Notes: generated by a model not told the origin, from the sequence alone. A stretch of 64,000 bases of DNA from an uncultured Flaviramulus sp. (GCA_947501105.1 CANMUP010000002.1:827999-891998), one strand, 5' to 3'; shown: positions 19,639 through 28,823, counted from the first letter of the stretch. Program-made: numbers and translations.

Positions 19639-21069
19639 ATGAAACATAAACAAAGCAGAATATACTTGAAAAAGTTTGTAAGCGACTTTTCTTTATATAG
19701 GATTAGAATGATAAAATTACGGTCCCTATTCTTTTTAGTAATTGGAATGACCTCTTGTAGCGATTTTGTAGAAGCGGAACCACCAAAGAACTTATTGATA
19801 TCAGAAACGGTATTTAATGACCCTGCAACAGTTGAATCTGCCCTTGCCAATATTTACTATAATATGCGGGAACAGGGTATGATATCTGGAAGATTTGGCT
19901 TGACCACATTAATGGGAATTTACAGTGATGAACTGGATTATTATGGTTTTGATGTGAATAGTGCCGAATTGTACAATCATAACGTAGTTGCTTTAAATCC
20001 AATTATTTTGGGGTGGTGGAGCAATGCATACAATCTGATATATGCAGCTAATGACATTATTGTAGGAGTAGAAAATTCCAATTCATTAAACACTGTTGAC
20101 AAAGAAAGATTTAAAGGACAGGCTTTATTTGTTCGAGCTTTTATGCATAGTTTATTATCTAATATTTATGGTGATATTCCTTATATCACTTCAACCAATT
20201 ATTTAGAAAATAATTCAGTAGAGCGTTTACCCGTATCTATTGTGACTGGTAATATTATTTCTGACCTAACAAAATCAGTAACACTATTGGAAAACACCGC
20301 TATTATTGGAGAACGGCTAACGCCAAATCTTTCAGCGTCTAAGGCTCTGTTGGCAAGAATGTATTTATACACAGAAAATTGGGAGTTAGCCGAAATGATT
20401 TCAAGCGACCTTATCAATAGGCACACTTTGGAGTCAGACATTAATGGTGTATTTCTAAAAGAATCTCCTGAAACCTTGTGGCAGTTGAAACCTGGCGATA
20501 GTCCGAGAAATACTCATGAAGCTAATGAACTAATAATTCAAGTGATTCCTGGACAACAGTTCGCATTAAGCAATGTCTTATTAGATGCTTTTGAACCTGG
20601 AGATTTACGGTTAAATAACTGGACTGGCAGTACAACAAGCACGGATGGAACAATCACTTTACATTTTGCTGATAAGTTCAAAGCGACCTTTGCTGAAACC
20701 GAGTCATTGGAATATTCCATCATTTTCCGGTTGTCAGAACAATATTTGATAAGAGCAGAGGCTAGAGTGAAACTGGGAAATATTTCAGGTGCACAACAGG
20801 ATTTAAATGCCATCAGAAATCGGGCAGGGTTGACCAATACAACAGCAAATTTAATGAATGATTTACTGAAAGCCATCCATCAAGAACGACGTGTAGAATT
20901 ATTTGCAGAACAAGGTCACCGTTGGTTTGATTTAAAACGAACAGGTAATGCCAATGACGTTTTAAGCCCTATTAAACCAAATTGGAAGGAAACACATATG
21001 TTGCTTCCAATTCCTGAGTCGGAATTAGAGATCAATCCTAATTTATTACCCCAAAATTTAGGGTATTAG
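19639..21069 (+). CDS. SusD/RagB-family outer-membrane lipoprotein
   Basis: 476 residues from the first ATG; an internal ATG at 19708 (MIKLRSLFFLVIGMTSC) gives a more normal lipoprotein signal peptide, with the lipidated Cys in MTSCSDF, and is probably the true start. The fold is SusD-like (TPR-type helices, a domain near ANIYYNMREQ, a C-terminal AIHQERRVELFAEQGHRWFDLKR signature). It is the lid and ligand binder for the SusC partner. The third gene of the operon, a TlpA-like protein, begins 24 bases later. Confidence 0.92.
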   Translation: MKHKQSRIYLKKFVSDFSLYRIRMIKLRSLFFLVIGMTSCSDFVEAEPPKNLLISETVFNDPATVESALANIYYNMREQGMISGRFGLTTLMGIYSDELDYYGFDVNSAELYNHNVVALNPIILGWWSNAYNLIYAANDIIVGVENSNSLNTVDKERFKGQALFVRAFMHSLLSNIYGDIPYITSTNYLENNSVERLPVSIVTGNIISDLTKSVTLLENTAIIGERLTPNLSASKALLARMYLYTENWELAEMISSDLINRHTLESDINGVFLKESPETLWQLKPGDSPRNTHEANELIIQVIPGQQFALSNVLLDAFEPGDLRLNNWTGSTTSTDGTITLHFADKFKATFAETESLEYSIIFRLSEQYLIRAEARVKLGNISGAQQDLNAIRNRAGLTNTTANLMNDLLKAIHQERRVELFAEQGHRWFDLKRTGNANDVLSPIKPNWKETHMLLPIPESELEINPNLLPQNLGY

Positions 21070-21093
21070 GTTGAGTTTTTAAAAACATAAACT

Positions 21094-22437
21094 ATGGTTA
21101 AAATGAATTTTAAAATATATACAACAATTCTATTGGTTCAAATAATGTTTCTATTTATATCATGCTCAGATGATAAAATATCGCATAAGGAGAATCAAAG
21201 CGTTATTACAGCTATAAATCCTCAGGCAGAAAAGGATTTTAAACAAATTGATTCTTTAAAGTCACATTTTTGTGATTATCCAGAAGAATGTGAACGTTAT
21301 GAAGCATTTACATTTTTAGAAAAGCGAAGGTTTGAAGAAAGAGTGTCGAAAAATCGAGTACGTTTAGCTCAGAATTTTTTGGAAGCCTATCCTGACGATC
21401 CTCGATATTTTGAAGTGCTAAAGTTTTTCTTTCATCTAAATTTTGAACCTCGTTTTTTAGTTGAAAAAATACCAGATAGTTTAGCTGTTTTTCTTTCCAA
21501 AAAGACCCAATATGGTACAGATGAATATTTTAAAAAGCTACGATCACTTCCGATAGATAAGGACGCACAAGATGACTGGTTGGATAAGAGCTATGAATTA
21601 GCTTCAAAATTTCTACAATCCGAAGCACCTATAGAAAAAAAATTGGAAATAGAGATTGCTGTTTTAGGACGAGATTTTCGTGGGGCACTTGTGCTATATA
21701 ATAGTCTGAACAAACAGAAAAAAGGTATGGAAACAGTTTTTTGGATGCAATTCGACAAGCATTACTGGGAACCCTTTAGATTGAGAATGATTGACCTTAT
21801 TGAAAAATATTCTGATTTAGAAATAATGGCTACATATTTGGAGCAACTAATAGCTTTGATTACAAAATTCTCACCACATTTGGCGGAACCATATTGGGAG
21901 GGGTTTTTACAAATAACTGATGTAAACCATTCTTTTTCCAATAATAAAGGATTTAGAGCTGTTCATGAAAAGGCCAAGGCAAATTTGAAGGTCCTAAAAA
22001 ATATTGATGACTCCAAGCCATTGAAAATGACATTTACCACTATTGATGGTACAAAAGTTAATCTAGCTGATATGCGAGGAAAAGTAGTATTGATTGATTT
22101 TTGGACCATTAGGTGCGCACCATGTATAAAAGAAATGCCACATGTTCAGACGATGTATGATAAATACCGAAATAAAGGATTTGAAGTCATTGGTTTGGTA
22201 GGAGATGATGATACGGCTAAACAACAAGTACTAAAAATTATTAAGAGACAAAACGCTACTTGGCCTCAATATTTAGATAAAGGAGAAGATGCGGTTGTTA
22301 GTTATCACTCTTTATATAATATTAAATCATATCCAACGGTATGGCTATTAAACAAGGATGGAATAGTAGTGGATAGAAATGCAAGAGGAGGGCGCCTAGA
22401 ACCACTCATAAGGAAGTATTTGGAATTGGATAATTAA
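21094..22437 (+). CDS. TlpA-like thioredoxin-fold lipoprotein
   Basis: 447 residues. A lipoprotein signal peptide (LFISCSDD) is followed by a ~300-residue helical region of unknown role. A C-terminal TlpA/AhpC-TSA thioredoxin domain (about 310-447) has the redox pair C341-A-P-C344 in WTIRCAPCIKEMP. TlpA proteins reduce or isomerise disulfides outside the cytoplasm. It ends the SusC-SusD operon; a strong terminator follows at 22472-22499. With the convergent MauE-like protein and Cys-bearing peptide it points to thiol chemistry on an exported peptide (inference). Confidence 0.88.
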   Translation: MVKMNFKIYTTILLVQIMFLFISCSDDKISHKENQSVITAINPQAEKDFKQIDSLKSHFCDYPEECERYEAFTFLEKRRFEERVSKNRVRLAQNFLEAYPDDPRYFEVLKFFFHLNFEPRFLVEKIPDSLAVFLSKKTQYGTDEYFKKLRSLPIDKDAQDDWLDKSYELASKFLQSEAPIEKKLEIEIAVLGRDFRGALVLYNSLNKQKKGMETVFWMQFDKHYWEPFRLRMIDLIEKYSDLEIMATYLEQLIALITKFSPHLAEPYWEGFLQITDVNHSFSNNKGFRAVHEKAKANLKVLKNIDDSKPLKMTFTTIDGTKVNLADMRGKVVLIDFWTIRCAPCIKEMPHVQTMYDKYRNKGFEVIGLVGDDDTAKQQVLKIIKRQNATWPQYLDKGEDAVVSYHSLYNIKSYPTVWLLNKDGIVVDRNARGGRLEPLIRKYLELDN

Positions 22438-22471
22438 CTTTTTATTTAGTTTTTTATTTGAATTAGTCAAG

Positions 22472-22499
22472 AAAAGGTGTCTTTATGAAGACACCTTTT
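22472..22499. terminator. Bidirectional intrinsic terminator
   Basis: A perfect 12-bp stem, AAAAGGTGTCTT (22472-22483), with a four-base loop, ends in TTTT. It lies between the plus-strand SusC-SusD-TlpA operon and the convergent DUF6520 gene and can serve both. Confidence 0.85.
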
Positions 22500-22520
22500 C
22501 ATTTGATTTACAATTCTTTC

Positions 22521-22757
22521 TTACTGTGATTTTTTTAAAGGAATTGATAGCCCTGTATCTTGAAAAACTTCTTGACCAAGATAGTAACACTGATCTTGAG
22601 TGGTATTATTACAATCAACTTGAACGGGTATTGCACCAGTTGGACCTTCAATGTATCCAGTGTTAGAGAAGGAATCAGTTTCAGTAGCAAATGATAAGCT
22701 TATTGCTAATAAAATAGCAAAAGCTGGTAAAACGAATTTTAAAATTTTTGTTTTCAT
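22521..22757 (-). CDS. DUF6520-type small secreted peptide
   Basis: 78 residues. The signal peptide (MKTKILKFVLPAFAILLAIS, then LSFA) is the conserved part of the DUF6520 family. The predicted mature part is about 54 residues, acidic to neutral, with two cysteines eight residues apart (DCNNTTQDQC) that could form a disulfide. DUF6520 proteins are widespread in Flavobacteriia, often beside SusCD, TlpA and MauE-like genes; their function is not known. It lies 61 bases downstream of the MauE-like gene on the same strand, so the two are probably co-transcribed. Confidence 0.78.
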   Translation of the reverse strand: MKTKILKFVLPAFAILLAISLSFATETDSFSNTGYIEGPTGAIPVQVDCNNTTQDQCYYLGQEVFQDTGLSIPLKKSQ

Positions 22758-22818
22758 AATATTAAATTTAAATAATTAATGACTTCTCTTTTTTATACAG
22801 GTTTTTGGTCTTTCCCTG

Positions 22819-23274
22819 TCACTGCGCAGTATTTTTATTTAGTAAATGTTTCTTGCTTTTTTTTATTAATAATATTCCTAAAAGAGCAAGTGCTATAAAT
22901 ACTATATTGAAGATCAGATGTTCTTTCCAGTTCAGGGCTTGCAAAATGCCTCCACACGAACAGGGTATGTCATTGCTTAAGTTTAGAACTAGCATGATAT
23001 AGATGGTAAATATTGACATTAATGAAAAACTGGCATACAATGCCGTTAAAGTATATTTAGGAAAAAAGAATAGTATTGAAATTAAAACCTCAATTATTGG
23101 TACTCCCCAAGCGATCCATATAGCATATGAAGAAATCATTGGAAATCGTTCCAATCTCAAACAGAATTGTTTAATATCAATAAATTTACTCGTGGCTGTA
23201 TAAACAAACAGTACAATAAATAGAAAACTGACTATTTTTGGTGTAATTTGATATAGAATTTTTGAACCTGTCAT
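22819..23274 (-). CDS. MauE/DoxX-family redox-associated membrane protein
   Basis: 151 residues with four predicted membrane helices and a CSCGG motif in the loop before the last helix. MauE/DoxX-like proteins pass electrons between quinones and extracytoplasmic thiols, or support maturation of disulfide-rich proteins. Start ATG at 23272-23274. It is upstream of the DUF6520 peptide gene and convergent with the TlpA-containing operon. Partner assignment to that TlpA protein and peptide is inferred. Confidence 0.78.
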   Translation of the reverse strand: MTGSKILYQITPKIVSFLFIVLFVYTATSKFIDIKQFCLRLERFPMISSYAIWIAWGVPIIEVLISILFFFPKYTLTALYASFSLMSIFTIYIMLVLNLSNDIPCSCGGILQALNWKEHLIFNIVFIALALLGILLIKKSKKHLLNKNTAQ

Positions 23275-23376
23275 ATCTTTTGATTCGATATGGTAAAGTT
23301 CCGTAGTAATATTTATTTTTAAGGGATAAGTATTTGACTGTAAAGGATTTAATTAAAAAATGAAGATTTTAGACAC

Positions 23377-24360
23377 TTATTTGTCTCTGTTTAATGATTT
23401 TTTGCGTAGGTCGCTTGGTGTATATTCGTAATGCTTTTTAAAGGTTCTGGAAAAGTGTGAGATGCTTTTAAAGCCAGTCATGTGTGCAATGGACTTAATG
23501 GATTGATCCGAAAATTGAATCAACATTTTTGATTTTCGCATCCGTTCTGCCATTAGGAAGCGATGGACTGAAGTGCCATATAATTCTTTAAAACCGTACT
23601 TTAATTTGAATTCATTAGTTCCTAGCTGAAGCGCAAAGTCTTTTAATGAAGGAAGCTCCTTTTCGAGATTGTTTATGATGATATCATGACCTTTGCGTAT
23701 TTTTCGTATGTCCTCAAAACTTAATCGGAGTTTTGGTTTTTGTGAATCAATTTCTGCTTCATTTTGTGATGGATTATGATTTTCATGGAATTGAAACACG
23801 CTCTGTTTTAGATCATTTTCTAATTTATCTTGACTCGTGGCATGATGAATAACAGTTATAAGCACTTTTCTTTCGTCAATGTTTTCACCTTTAAAGATTG
23901 TGAAGTAACACATTTTGGGAACCACCAAACTGCCTTTGGTTTTAAAATTTAATTCTAGGGCGGTGTCATAAAACTCTTTTTGCATTAATGATTTCCAGAG
24001 CGTTTGCCATTTCGTTAGAGAGGTTTCGGTTAAAAAATCAGTGAAATGGGCTCCAATGATATCTGTATGCAGTACAGATAGAATATTACAGGTTTGTTGA
24101 TTGGCCATTTGAATCTGTCCTTTCTCATCAAGAATAACACTCATCTGAATAGTTTCTAGTATGGGATTATTCGAATTTGCATAACCTTGATGTAGCATGG
24201 TTTCCTGTATTTCTTCTGCCAGTATATTCAGTGCAATAACAAGCGATTCTAAGCTATCGTTTTTTGTAGAACGTTCTAAGCGATAAAAGAAATTACCCGA
24301 TGCCATTTCCAATAGCATTTGGTTAATTCGCTGCATTCTTTGTTTTTTACTGTTGCTCAC
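23377..24360 (-). CDS. AraC-family regulator with HAMP-like and PAS regions
   Basis: 327 residues. Residues 1-60 resemble a HAMP-like coiled segment (MASGNFFYRLERS, LNILAEEIQE) with no membrane helix. About 70-190 is a PAS-like sensor (ILETIQMSVILDEKGQIQMANQ). The C-terminal ~95 residues are an AraC DNA-binding domain (KLRLSFEDIRKIRKGHDIII, IAHMTGFKSISHFSRTFKKH). It lies between the peptide/MauE pair and the STAS-like gene, all on the minus strand, with gaps of 102 and 51 bases. It may control either the peptide locus or the divergent oxoamine synthase gene. Ligand unknown. Confidence 0.85.
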   Translation of the reverse strand: MSNSKKQRMQRINQMLLEMASGNFFYRLERSTKNDSLESLVIALNILAEEIQETMLHQGYANSNNPILETIQMSVILDEKGQIQMANQQTCNILSVLHTDIIGAHFTDFLTETSLTKWQTLWKSLMQKEFYDTALELNFKTKGSLVVPKMCYFTIFKGENIDERKVLITVIHHATSQDKLENDLKQSVFQFHENHNPSQNEAEIDSQKPKLRLSFEDIRKIRKGHDIIINNLEKELPSLKDFALQLGTNEFKLKYGFKELYGTSVHRFLMAERMRKSKMLIQFSDQSIKSIAHMTGFKSISHFSRTFKKHYEYTPSDLRKKSLNRDK

Positions 24361-24411
24361 ATTCGAGGAATTATGGTTTATGTAGTTATTATCTGAGAGA
24401 AATAAAGGTTT

Positions 24412-24822
24412 TTAAACTACAGCTTTGTATTCATTTAAAAATAGTAATGCCTCTTCAATATGCTCAAAGGACTGTGTTGGGATAGGAGGATTACTGGTAC
24501 GGATATAAAGTTCAGATAACATTTCGGAAACAGGAGGTTCAACAATAACAGCCACAGCTTTTATTAATGTTGATCCTTCCATAGCCACGTAAGCCCTTGC
24601 CGACTTATTAATAATTTTAATACCTCGGATATCGCACAGTACAGGTAAGAACCGTCCTTCATGTAATAACAGCCTGTCTTTGACAACTTGAATAGCAGCA
24701 TCTAAGTCTATAGTAACACCTTGGTGGTATACGATATGTAAGATGCCATCGTCAAGGAATCTATAGGATGCATAGTCATTTTCAAAATAATTTCGCATGA
24801 TGGTAGAAAACTGGTTTTTCAA
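24412..24822 (-). CDS. Small STAS/SpoIIAA-like protein
   Basis: 136 residues, no signal peptide or membrane helix. The pattern of alternating strands and helices (ILHIVYHQGVTIDLDAAIQV, FLPVLCDIRGIKIINKSAR, SFEHIEEALLFLNEY) resembles SpoIIAA/STAS-like proteins of the DUF7793 kind. No phosphorylatable serine can be assigned with confidence. It is divergent from the oxoamine synthase-GNAT gene and upstream of the PAS-AraC gene. A regulatory or signalling role is inferred from fold and place only. Confidence 0.6.
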   Translation of the reverse strand: MKNQFSTIMRNYFENDYASYRFLDDGILHIVYHQGVTIDLDAAIQVVKDRLLLHEGRFLPVLCDIRGIKIINKSARAYVAMEGSTLIKAVAVIVEPPVSEMLSELYIRTSNPPIPTQSFEHIEEALLFLNEYKAVV

Positions 24823-25001
24823 TATAAACTTACAAAATTATCAACACAATCATTACCCGTACATCGAATAACATCGATTAACATTGGCTTTTGTTTGTCT
24901 AAAGAGGATTAAAAGTTGACTCTAAGGGATTATGGAATGCCGTTATTTCCCAATCTCCTACAAATTCAACTAAATTAAATGACATTTAAATATATAATCA
25001 G

Positions 25002-27398
25002 ATGGCAAAAATAAAACATAACAATTTTTTGGACACCGTAAACGAAGTTTTTACGGATGCAAAACAAGAAGGTGTCATGCATTTGTATGCAGAAGGCGAC
25101 GATTTTTCTGGAAGAACAATCGGTATCAATAACAGGAAATTATTTCATTTTGGAACGACTGGTTACTTAGGATTGGAACAAGATCCTAGATTGAAAGCAG
25201 CAGCCATAGAGGCCATTACGAAATACGGTACTCAGTTTCCTTTGTCTAAATCTTATATCTCCAATCCACTCTATAAAGCGTTGGAAGAGAAATTGACCTC
25301 GATGTACCAGAATCCTATAATAATTACTAAAAATAGTACTTTGGGACATATGGGCGTGATACCCAATGCGGTTAGTGATCAAGATGCTATCATACTAGAC
25401 CATCAAGTACATTGGAGTGTACAAAGTGCTGCTAAGGTCTTAAAAAATAGGAGTGTGCCTATAGATATGATTCGCCATAATGATTTAAATATGCTGGAGG
25501 ATAAGATCAAGTCACTTTCTGATAAGCATAAAAGAATCTGGTACATGGCTGATGGGATCTATTCTATGTATGGCGATTTCGCACCACTTAAGGATTTAAA
25601 AACCTTGAGTTTAAAATATCCACAATTACATCTCTATATTGACGATGTACATGGGATGAGTTGGATAGGAAAAAATGGAACAGGTTATGCTCTCAGCCAA
25701 CTGGGCGCTCTTTCTGAAAATATTTTGTTATTTGGAACACTGAGTAAAACCTTTGGAGCTAGTGGCGCCGTCTTGGTCTGTTCGAATAAGAAAATGTATC
25801 ATGAAATAAAAACCTTTGGAGGCCCTTTGACATTTTCAGCACAGCTAGAACCGGCTTCGGTTGCCGCTGCCACGGCTTCTGCCAAAATTCACTTAACACC
25901 GGAAATCTATGAGATTCAAAATGATTTGAGGGAGCGGGTAGAATACTTTAATGATTTATTGCAAGAGACCGATCTACCACTTATAGATAAAAATAATTCT
26001 CCAGTATTTTTTATTGGAACAGGAATGCCAAAAACGGGTTACAATTTTGTTAGCCGACTCATGAAGGAGGGTTTTTATGTAAACCTAGGTATATTTCCAG
26101 CAGTACCCGTTAAAAATACAGGTGTACGCATAACGATATCTCGGCACAATGAGAAACAGGAAATCAAGGATTTGGTTGCAGCTATGGTGTATCATTATCC
26201 AAAAGCTTTAGAGGATACGCATACTAACATCCATCGGGTTTGCAAAGCATTTAAGTTGGAAGCAAAAACAAAAGAAGAGGATGGCGTGCAGACTGACCTT
26301 ATTGTTCAAACTGAAGATTCTATTTCAAAAATTGATAAAACCCTTTGGGATGACCATGTTGGTAAACATGGTGTTTATGATTGTGAAGGGCTTAAATTCT
26401 TGGAACACGTATTTAGTGATAATGATTTAAAAGAGCATAATTGGACGTTTCAATATCTGATTATTTATGACCATAATCAGACCCCAGTTTTAGCAACTTT
26501 TTTTACGATCGGGTTGTGGAAAGATGATATGCTGGCAAAGGTAAATGCTTCTAAGATTATTGAGAAAGAACGAAAAACAAACCCCTATTATTTAACATCC
26601 AAAGTGCTCAGTATAGGTTCGCTTTTTACTGAAGGAAATCATTTATACATAGATGCTGCCCATCCGTTGAAACAACAAGCATTGGATATATTTACGAAAT
26701 CTATGGAAACCATGGAACAACACTTTAAAGCTAAAATGGTAGTGCTTCGAGATTTTTCTGAACAAGACCCTTTACATCCTTATTTTCAGGGTCAGGGTTT
26801 TGTAAGAGTACAAATGCCTAATTCGTGTACCATTGATTTAGAAACAGATATCACCATTGAAAATTATGTTGCAAAACTGTCTTCAAGAAATAGGCAACAT
26901 GTAAGAAAGGAAATTTTGGCGTTTGAGCCATTATTGAAGATCGAGGTATTGCAAAAAGGAAACAACAATCAATTAAAACAAATTCAAGAATTGTATACTA
27001 ACGTGCATCAAAATAATTTAGGACTGAACACCTTTTCTTTTCCAGGAAAACTATTTGAGAGCATGTCGGAGCATTCAAATTGGGAATTTATTACAGTTAG
27101 TTTGTTGGATCATCCTGAAAAATTGATTGGTGTTATGCTTTGTTATAATAATCGAAACGAAACCTATGTCCCTGCGTTTATAGGAATGGACTATGACTAT
27201 CTTTCTGAGTTTTATACCTATCGCCAATTGTTGTATCAAACCATAAAGCGCGCTATTGATTTGAAATTCCAACATATTGATTTGGGAATGACCGCTTCTT
27301 TTGAAAAAAGAAAACTAGGCGCTACAGTTGAAGAAAAGTATGCCTACATACAAACGTCTGACAATTATACCATGGAACTTATGGGTGTTTTAGAATGA
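25002..27398 (+). CDS. Fusion of alpha-oxoamine synthase and GNAT N-acyltransferase
   Basis: 798 residues in two parts. Residues ~1-400 are a PLP-dependent alpha-oxoamine synthase of the serine palmitoyltransferase/AONS/KBL group: LYIDDVHGMSW gives the cofactor-stacking Asp and His, and GTLSKTFGASG holds the Schiff-base lysine K249. Residues ~430-798 are a tandem GNAT/FemAB-like (GNAT_6) region ending in FEKRKLGATVEEKYAYIQ. The first activity would join an acyl-CoA to an amino acid; the second would N-acylate the resulting amino ketone. In Caulobacter these steps are done by separate Spt and bCerS. The product could be a sphingolipid or sulfonolipid precursor; substrates are unknown. The fusion frame is uninterrupted and unlikely to be an error. 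Confidence 0.82.
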   Translation: MAKIKHNNFLDTVNEVFTDAKQEGVMHLYAEGDDFSGRTIGINNRKLFHFGTTGYLGLEQDPRLKAAAIEAITKYGTQFPLSKSYISNPLYKALEEKLTSMYQNPIIITKNSTLGHMGVIPNAVSDQDAIILDHQVHWSVQSAAKVLKNRSVPIDMIRHNDLNMLEDKIKSLSDKHKRIWYMADGIYSMYGDFAPLKDLKTLSLKYPQLHLYIDDVHGMSWIGKNGTGYALSQLGALSENILLFGTLSKTFGASGAVLVCSNKKMYHEIKTFGGPLTFSAQLEPASVAAATASAKIHLTPEIYEIQNDLRERVEYFNDLLQETDLPLIDKNNSPVFFIGTGMPKTGYNFVSRLMKEGFYVNLGIFPAVPVKNTGVRITISRHNEKQEIKDLVAAMVYHYPKALEDTHTNIHRVCKAFKLEAKTKEEDGVQTDLIVQTEDSISKIDKTLWDDHVGKHGVYDCEGLKFLEHVFSDNDLKEHNWTFQYLIIYDHNQTPVLATFFTIGLWKDDMLAKVNASKIIEKERKTNPYYLTSKVLSIGSLFTEGNHLYIDAAHPLKQQALDIFTKSMETMEQHFKAKMVVLRDFSEQDPLHPYFQGQGFVRVQMPNSCTIDLETDITIENYVAKLSSRNRQHVRKEILAFEPLLKIEVLQKGNNNQLKQIQELYTNVHQNNLGLNTFSFPGKLFESMSEHSNWEFITVSLLDHPEKLIGVMLCYNNRNETYVPAFIGMDYDYLSEFYTYRQLLYQTIKRAIDLKFQHIDLGMTASFEKRKLGATVEEKYAYIQTSDNYTMELMGVLE

Positions 27399-27432
27399 TG
27401 TCCTTTTTAGGGCGACCAAGGTTTGTGTCTGT

Positions 27433-28272
27433 GTGAAATATCAAAAACATATATTAGAATTTGAAACCAAGTTAGAATCTTTAGAAGATTCCAAAGAGGA
27501 TATTTTGCACAAGGCTGAACATGGTATTACCCATACTGAAATATGCATTAAAAAACTCCGTAACGAAGTCGTCCAAAAAGGTTTTATTTCTACTCAAGAA
27601 GAAATTCATTTCTTTAAACATGTCAAGCCACAAATCTTCAGTAAGCTCATCTACTATGTTAAATTATTTAATATTGAAAGCAAACGCCCTAGAAGCAGCT
27701 CAAAATTTCAAGTCAAATACTTAAATCACCAAATAAACAAACTTCAACTCTATTTTAATGATAATTTAGAGTTCTACCACTATTATCGCAGAGGCGCAAC
27801 AACCTTGGACGAACAATACTTTGTTCGAGGGAAATCAGATTTGCGATCTTCAACAGAATCCTTTCACGCTTTTATAGACGAGCAATTCTCAACTTGTCAA
27901 GATAGCACTGTAGCTACTATTATAGCTTTTGATATGCTGATTGTATATCTCAAGCAGGAAATAGAAAAGTTAGAAGCGGATAAGGATACTATAAAAACAT
28001 TTACTATGAGGGAATCATCTAAACTTTTCTGGACGGGAAGCAAGACGGAATTAATCGAACTAATCTATGCCTTGGACAGCAGCGGAGCCATTAATAGTGG
28101 CACTGCTGATATTAAAAAATTAGCATCTGCATTTGAACAACTATTCAATATAGATTTAGGGCATTACTACCATACGTTTATCGAAATTAGGGCACGAAAA
28201 TGCAGCAAAACAAAGTTTTTAGACAAACTGATTGACTTACTAAAGCGACGTTTTGATGAAGCCGATGGGTAA
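27433..28272 (+). CDS. RteC-family conjugative-element regulator
   Basis: 279 residues, GTG start at 27433. It is helical and RteC-like throughout, including the C-terminal block HYYHTFIEIRARKCSKTKFLDKLI. In CTnDOT, RteC switches on excision genes. It is the first clear ICE gene in the window and starts 34 bases after the oxoamine synthase gene, which could be read through into it. Its target is probably the promoter of the HTH gene at 28545, across the repeat-rich gap. Confidence 0.82.
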   Translation: MKYQKHILEFETKLESLEDSKEDILHKAEHGITHTEICIKKLRNEVVQKGFISTQEEIHFFKHVKPQIFSKLIYYVKLFNIESKRPRSSSKFQVKYLNHQINKLQLYFNDNLEFYHYYRRGATTLDEQYFVRGKSDLRSSTESFHAFIDEQFSTCQDSTVATIIAFDMLIVYLKQEIEKLEADKDTIKTFTMRESSKLFWTGSKTELIELIYALDSSGAINSGTADIKKLASAFEQLFNIDLGHYYHTFIEIRARKCSKTKFLDKLIDLLKRRFDEADG

Positions 28273-28544
28273 TCCCAACCTGACCCCAAGTTGGGATATT
28301 ATTTAAGAGCATTGAAATCATATAATTTATAGAGAATTGTGTTTTTATTTTATAAAAGCACTTATTATTTAACAACAAAACCCATCAAATTAAATTCAAG
28401 AAAAAGCACCCCACCTTGGGGTTGGGTATAGATGATAACTTAAAATAGTATCTCAGATTTGTAGAACGAAAGTCAAATCCAAACAAAGTAGTCCATAATA
28501 AATGGCATTATTGGCGGCTTTGTTTAACTAAAACACATTTTTCT
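28273..28544. promoter_or_regulatory. Repeat-rich control region upstream of the excision/replication genes
   Basis: Three structures occur in 272 bases. Positions 28272-28297 are an inverted repeat, ATCCCAAC and GTTGGGAT. Positions 28408-28422 are ACCCC and GGGGT; the surrounding sequence read on the minus strand (CCCAACCCCAAGGTGGGG) resembles the first element (CCCAACC...CCCCAAGTTGGG). Positions 28481-28525 form a nested stem (AAACAAAG with CTTTGTTT, inside it CCATAAT with ATTATTGG). It may be the RteC-responsive promoter, an origin of replication or an oriT; the sequence alone does not decide. Confidence 0.45.
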
Positions 28545-28823
28545 ATGTCTGCAACAGTTATCACTACCGAAGATCTACATGAGTTCAAACTGGAACTTTT
28601 AGATGAGATCAAAGAATTAATCAACAATCAATCAGGTCGAATGAAAAAGAAATGGTTGAAGTCTCCAGAAGTTAGGAAATTTTTAGGGATTTCTCCAGGA
28701 ACCCTGCAAAATTTAAGAATCAATGGAACGCTACCTTATACCAGAATTGGTGGTGTATTGTATTATGATTATCAAGAAATCATGCAGGTATTAGAAAAAA
28801 ACAGAATTAATAAAAAACGTTAA
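28545..28823 (+). CDS. Excisionase-like helix-turn-helix protein
   Basis: 92 residues. An N-terminal helix (LHEFKLELLDEIKELINN) is followed by a MerR/excisionase-type HTH (WLKSPEVRKFLGISPGTLQN, then LPYTRIGGVLYYDYQEI). Proteins of this size and type in Bacteroidota ICEs act as recombination directionality factors (Xis2c/2d-like) or small regulators. It is the first gene after the structured control region and is followed six bases later by the replication-like pair. Confidence 0.8.
   Translation: MSATVITTEDLHEFKLELLDEIKELINNQSGRMKKKWLKSPEVRKFLGISPGTLQNLRINGTLPYTRIGGVLYYDYQEIMQVLEKNRINKKR

Noticed and set aside
22805..23203. Two plus-strand frames opposite the MauE-like gene
   Set aside because: The minus strand gives a clear four-helix protein with a CSCGG motif; the plus-strand frames are its shadow.
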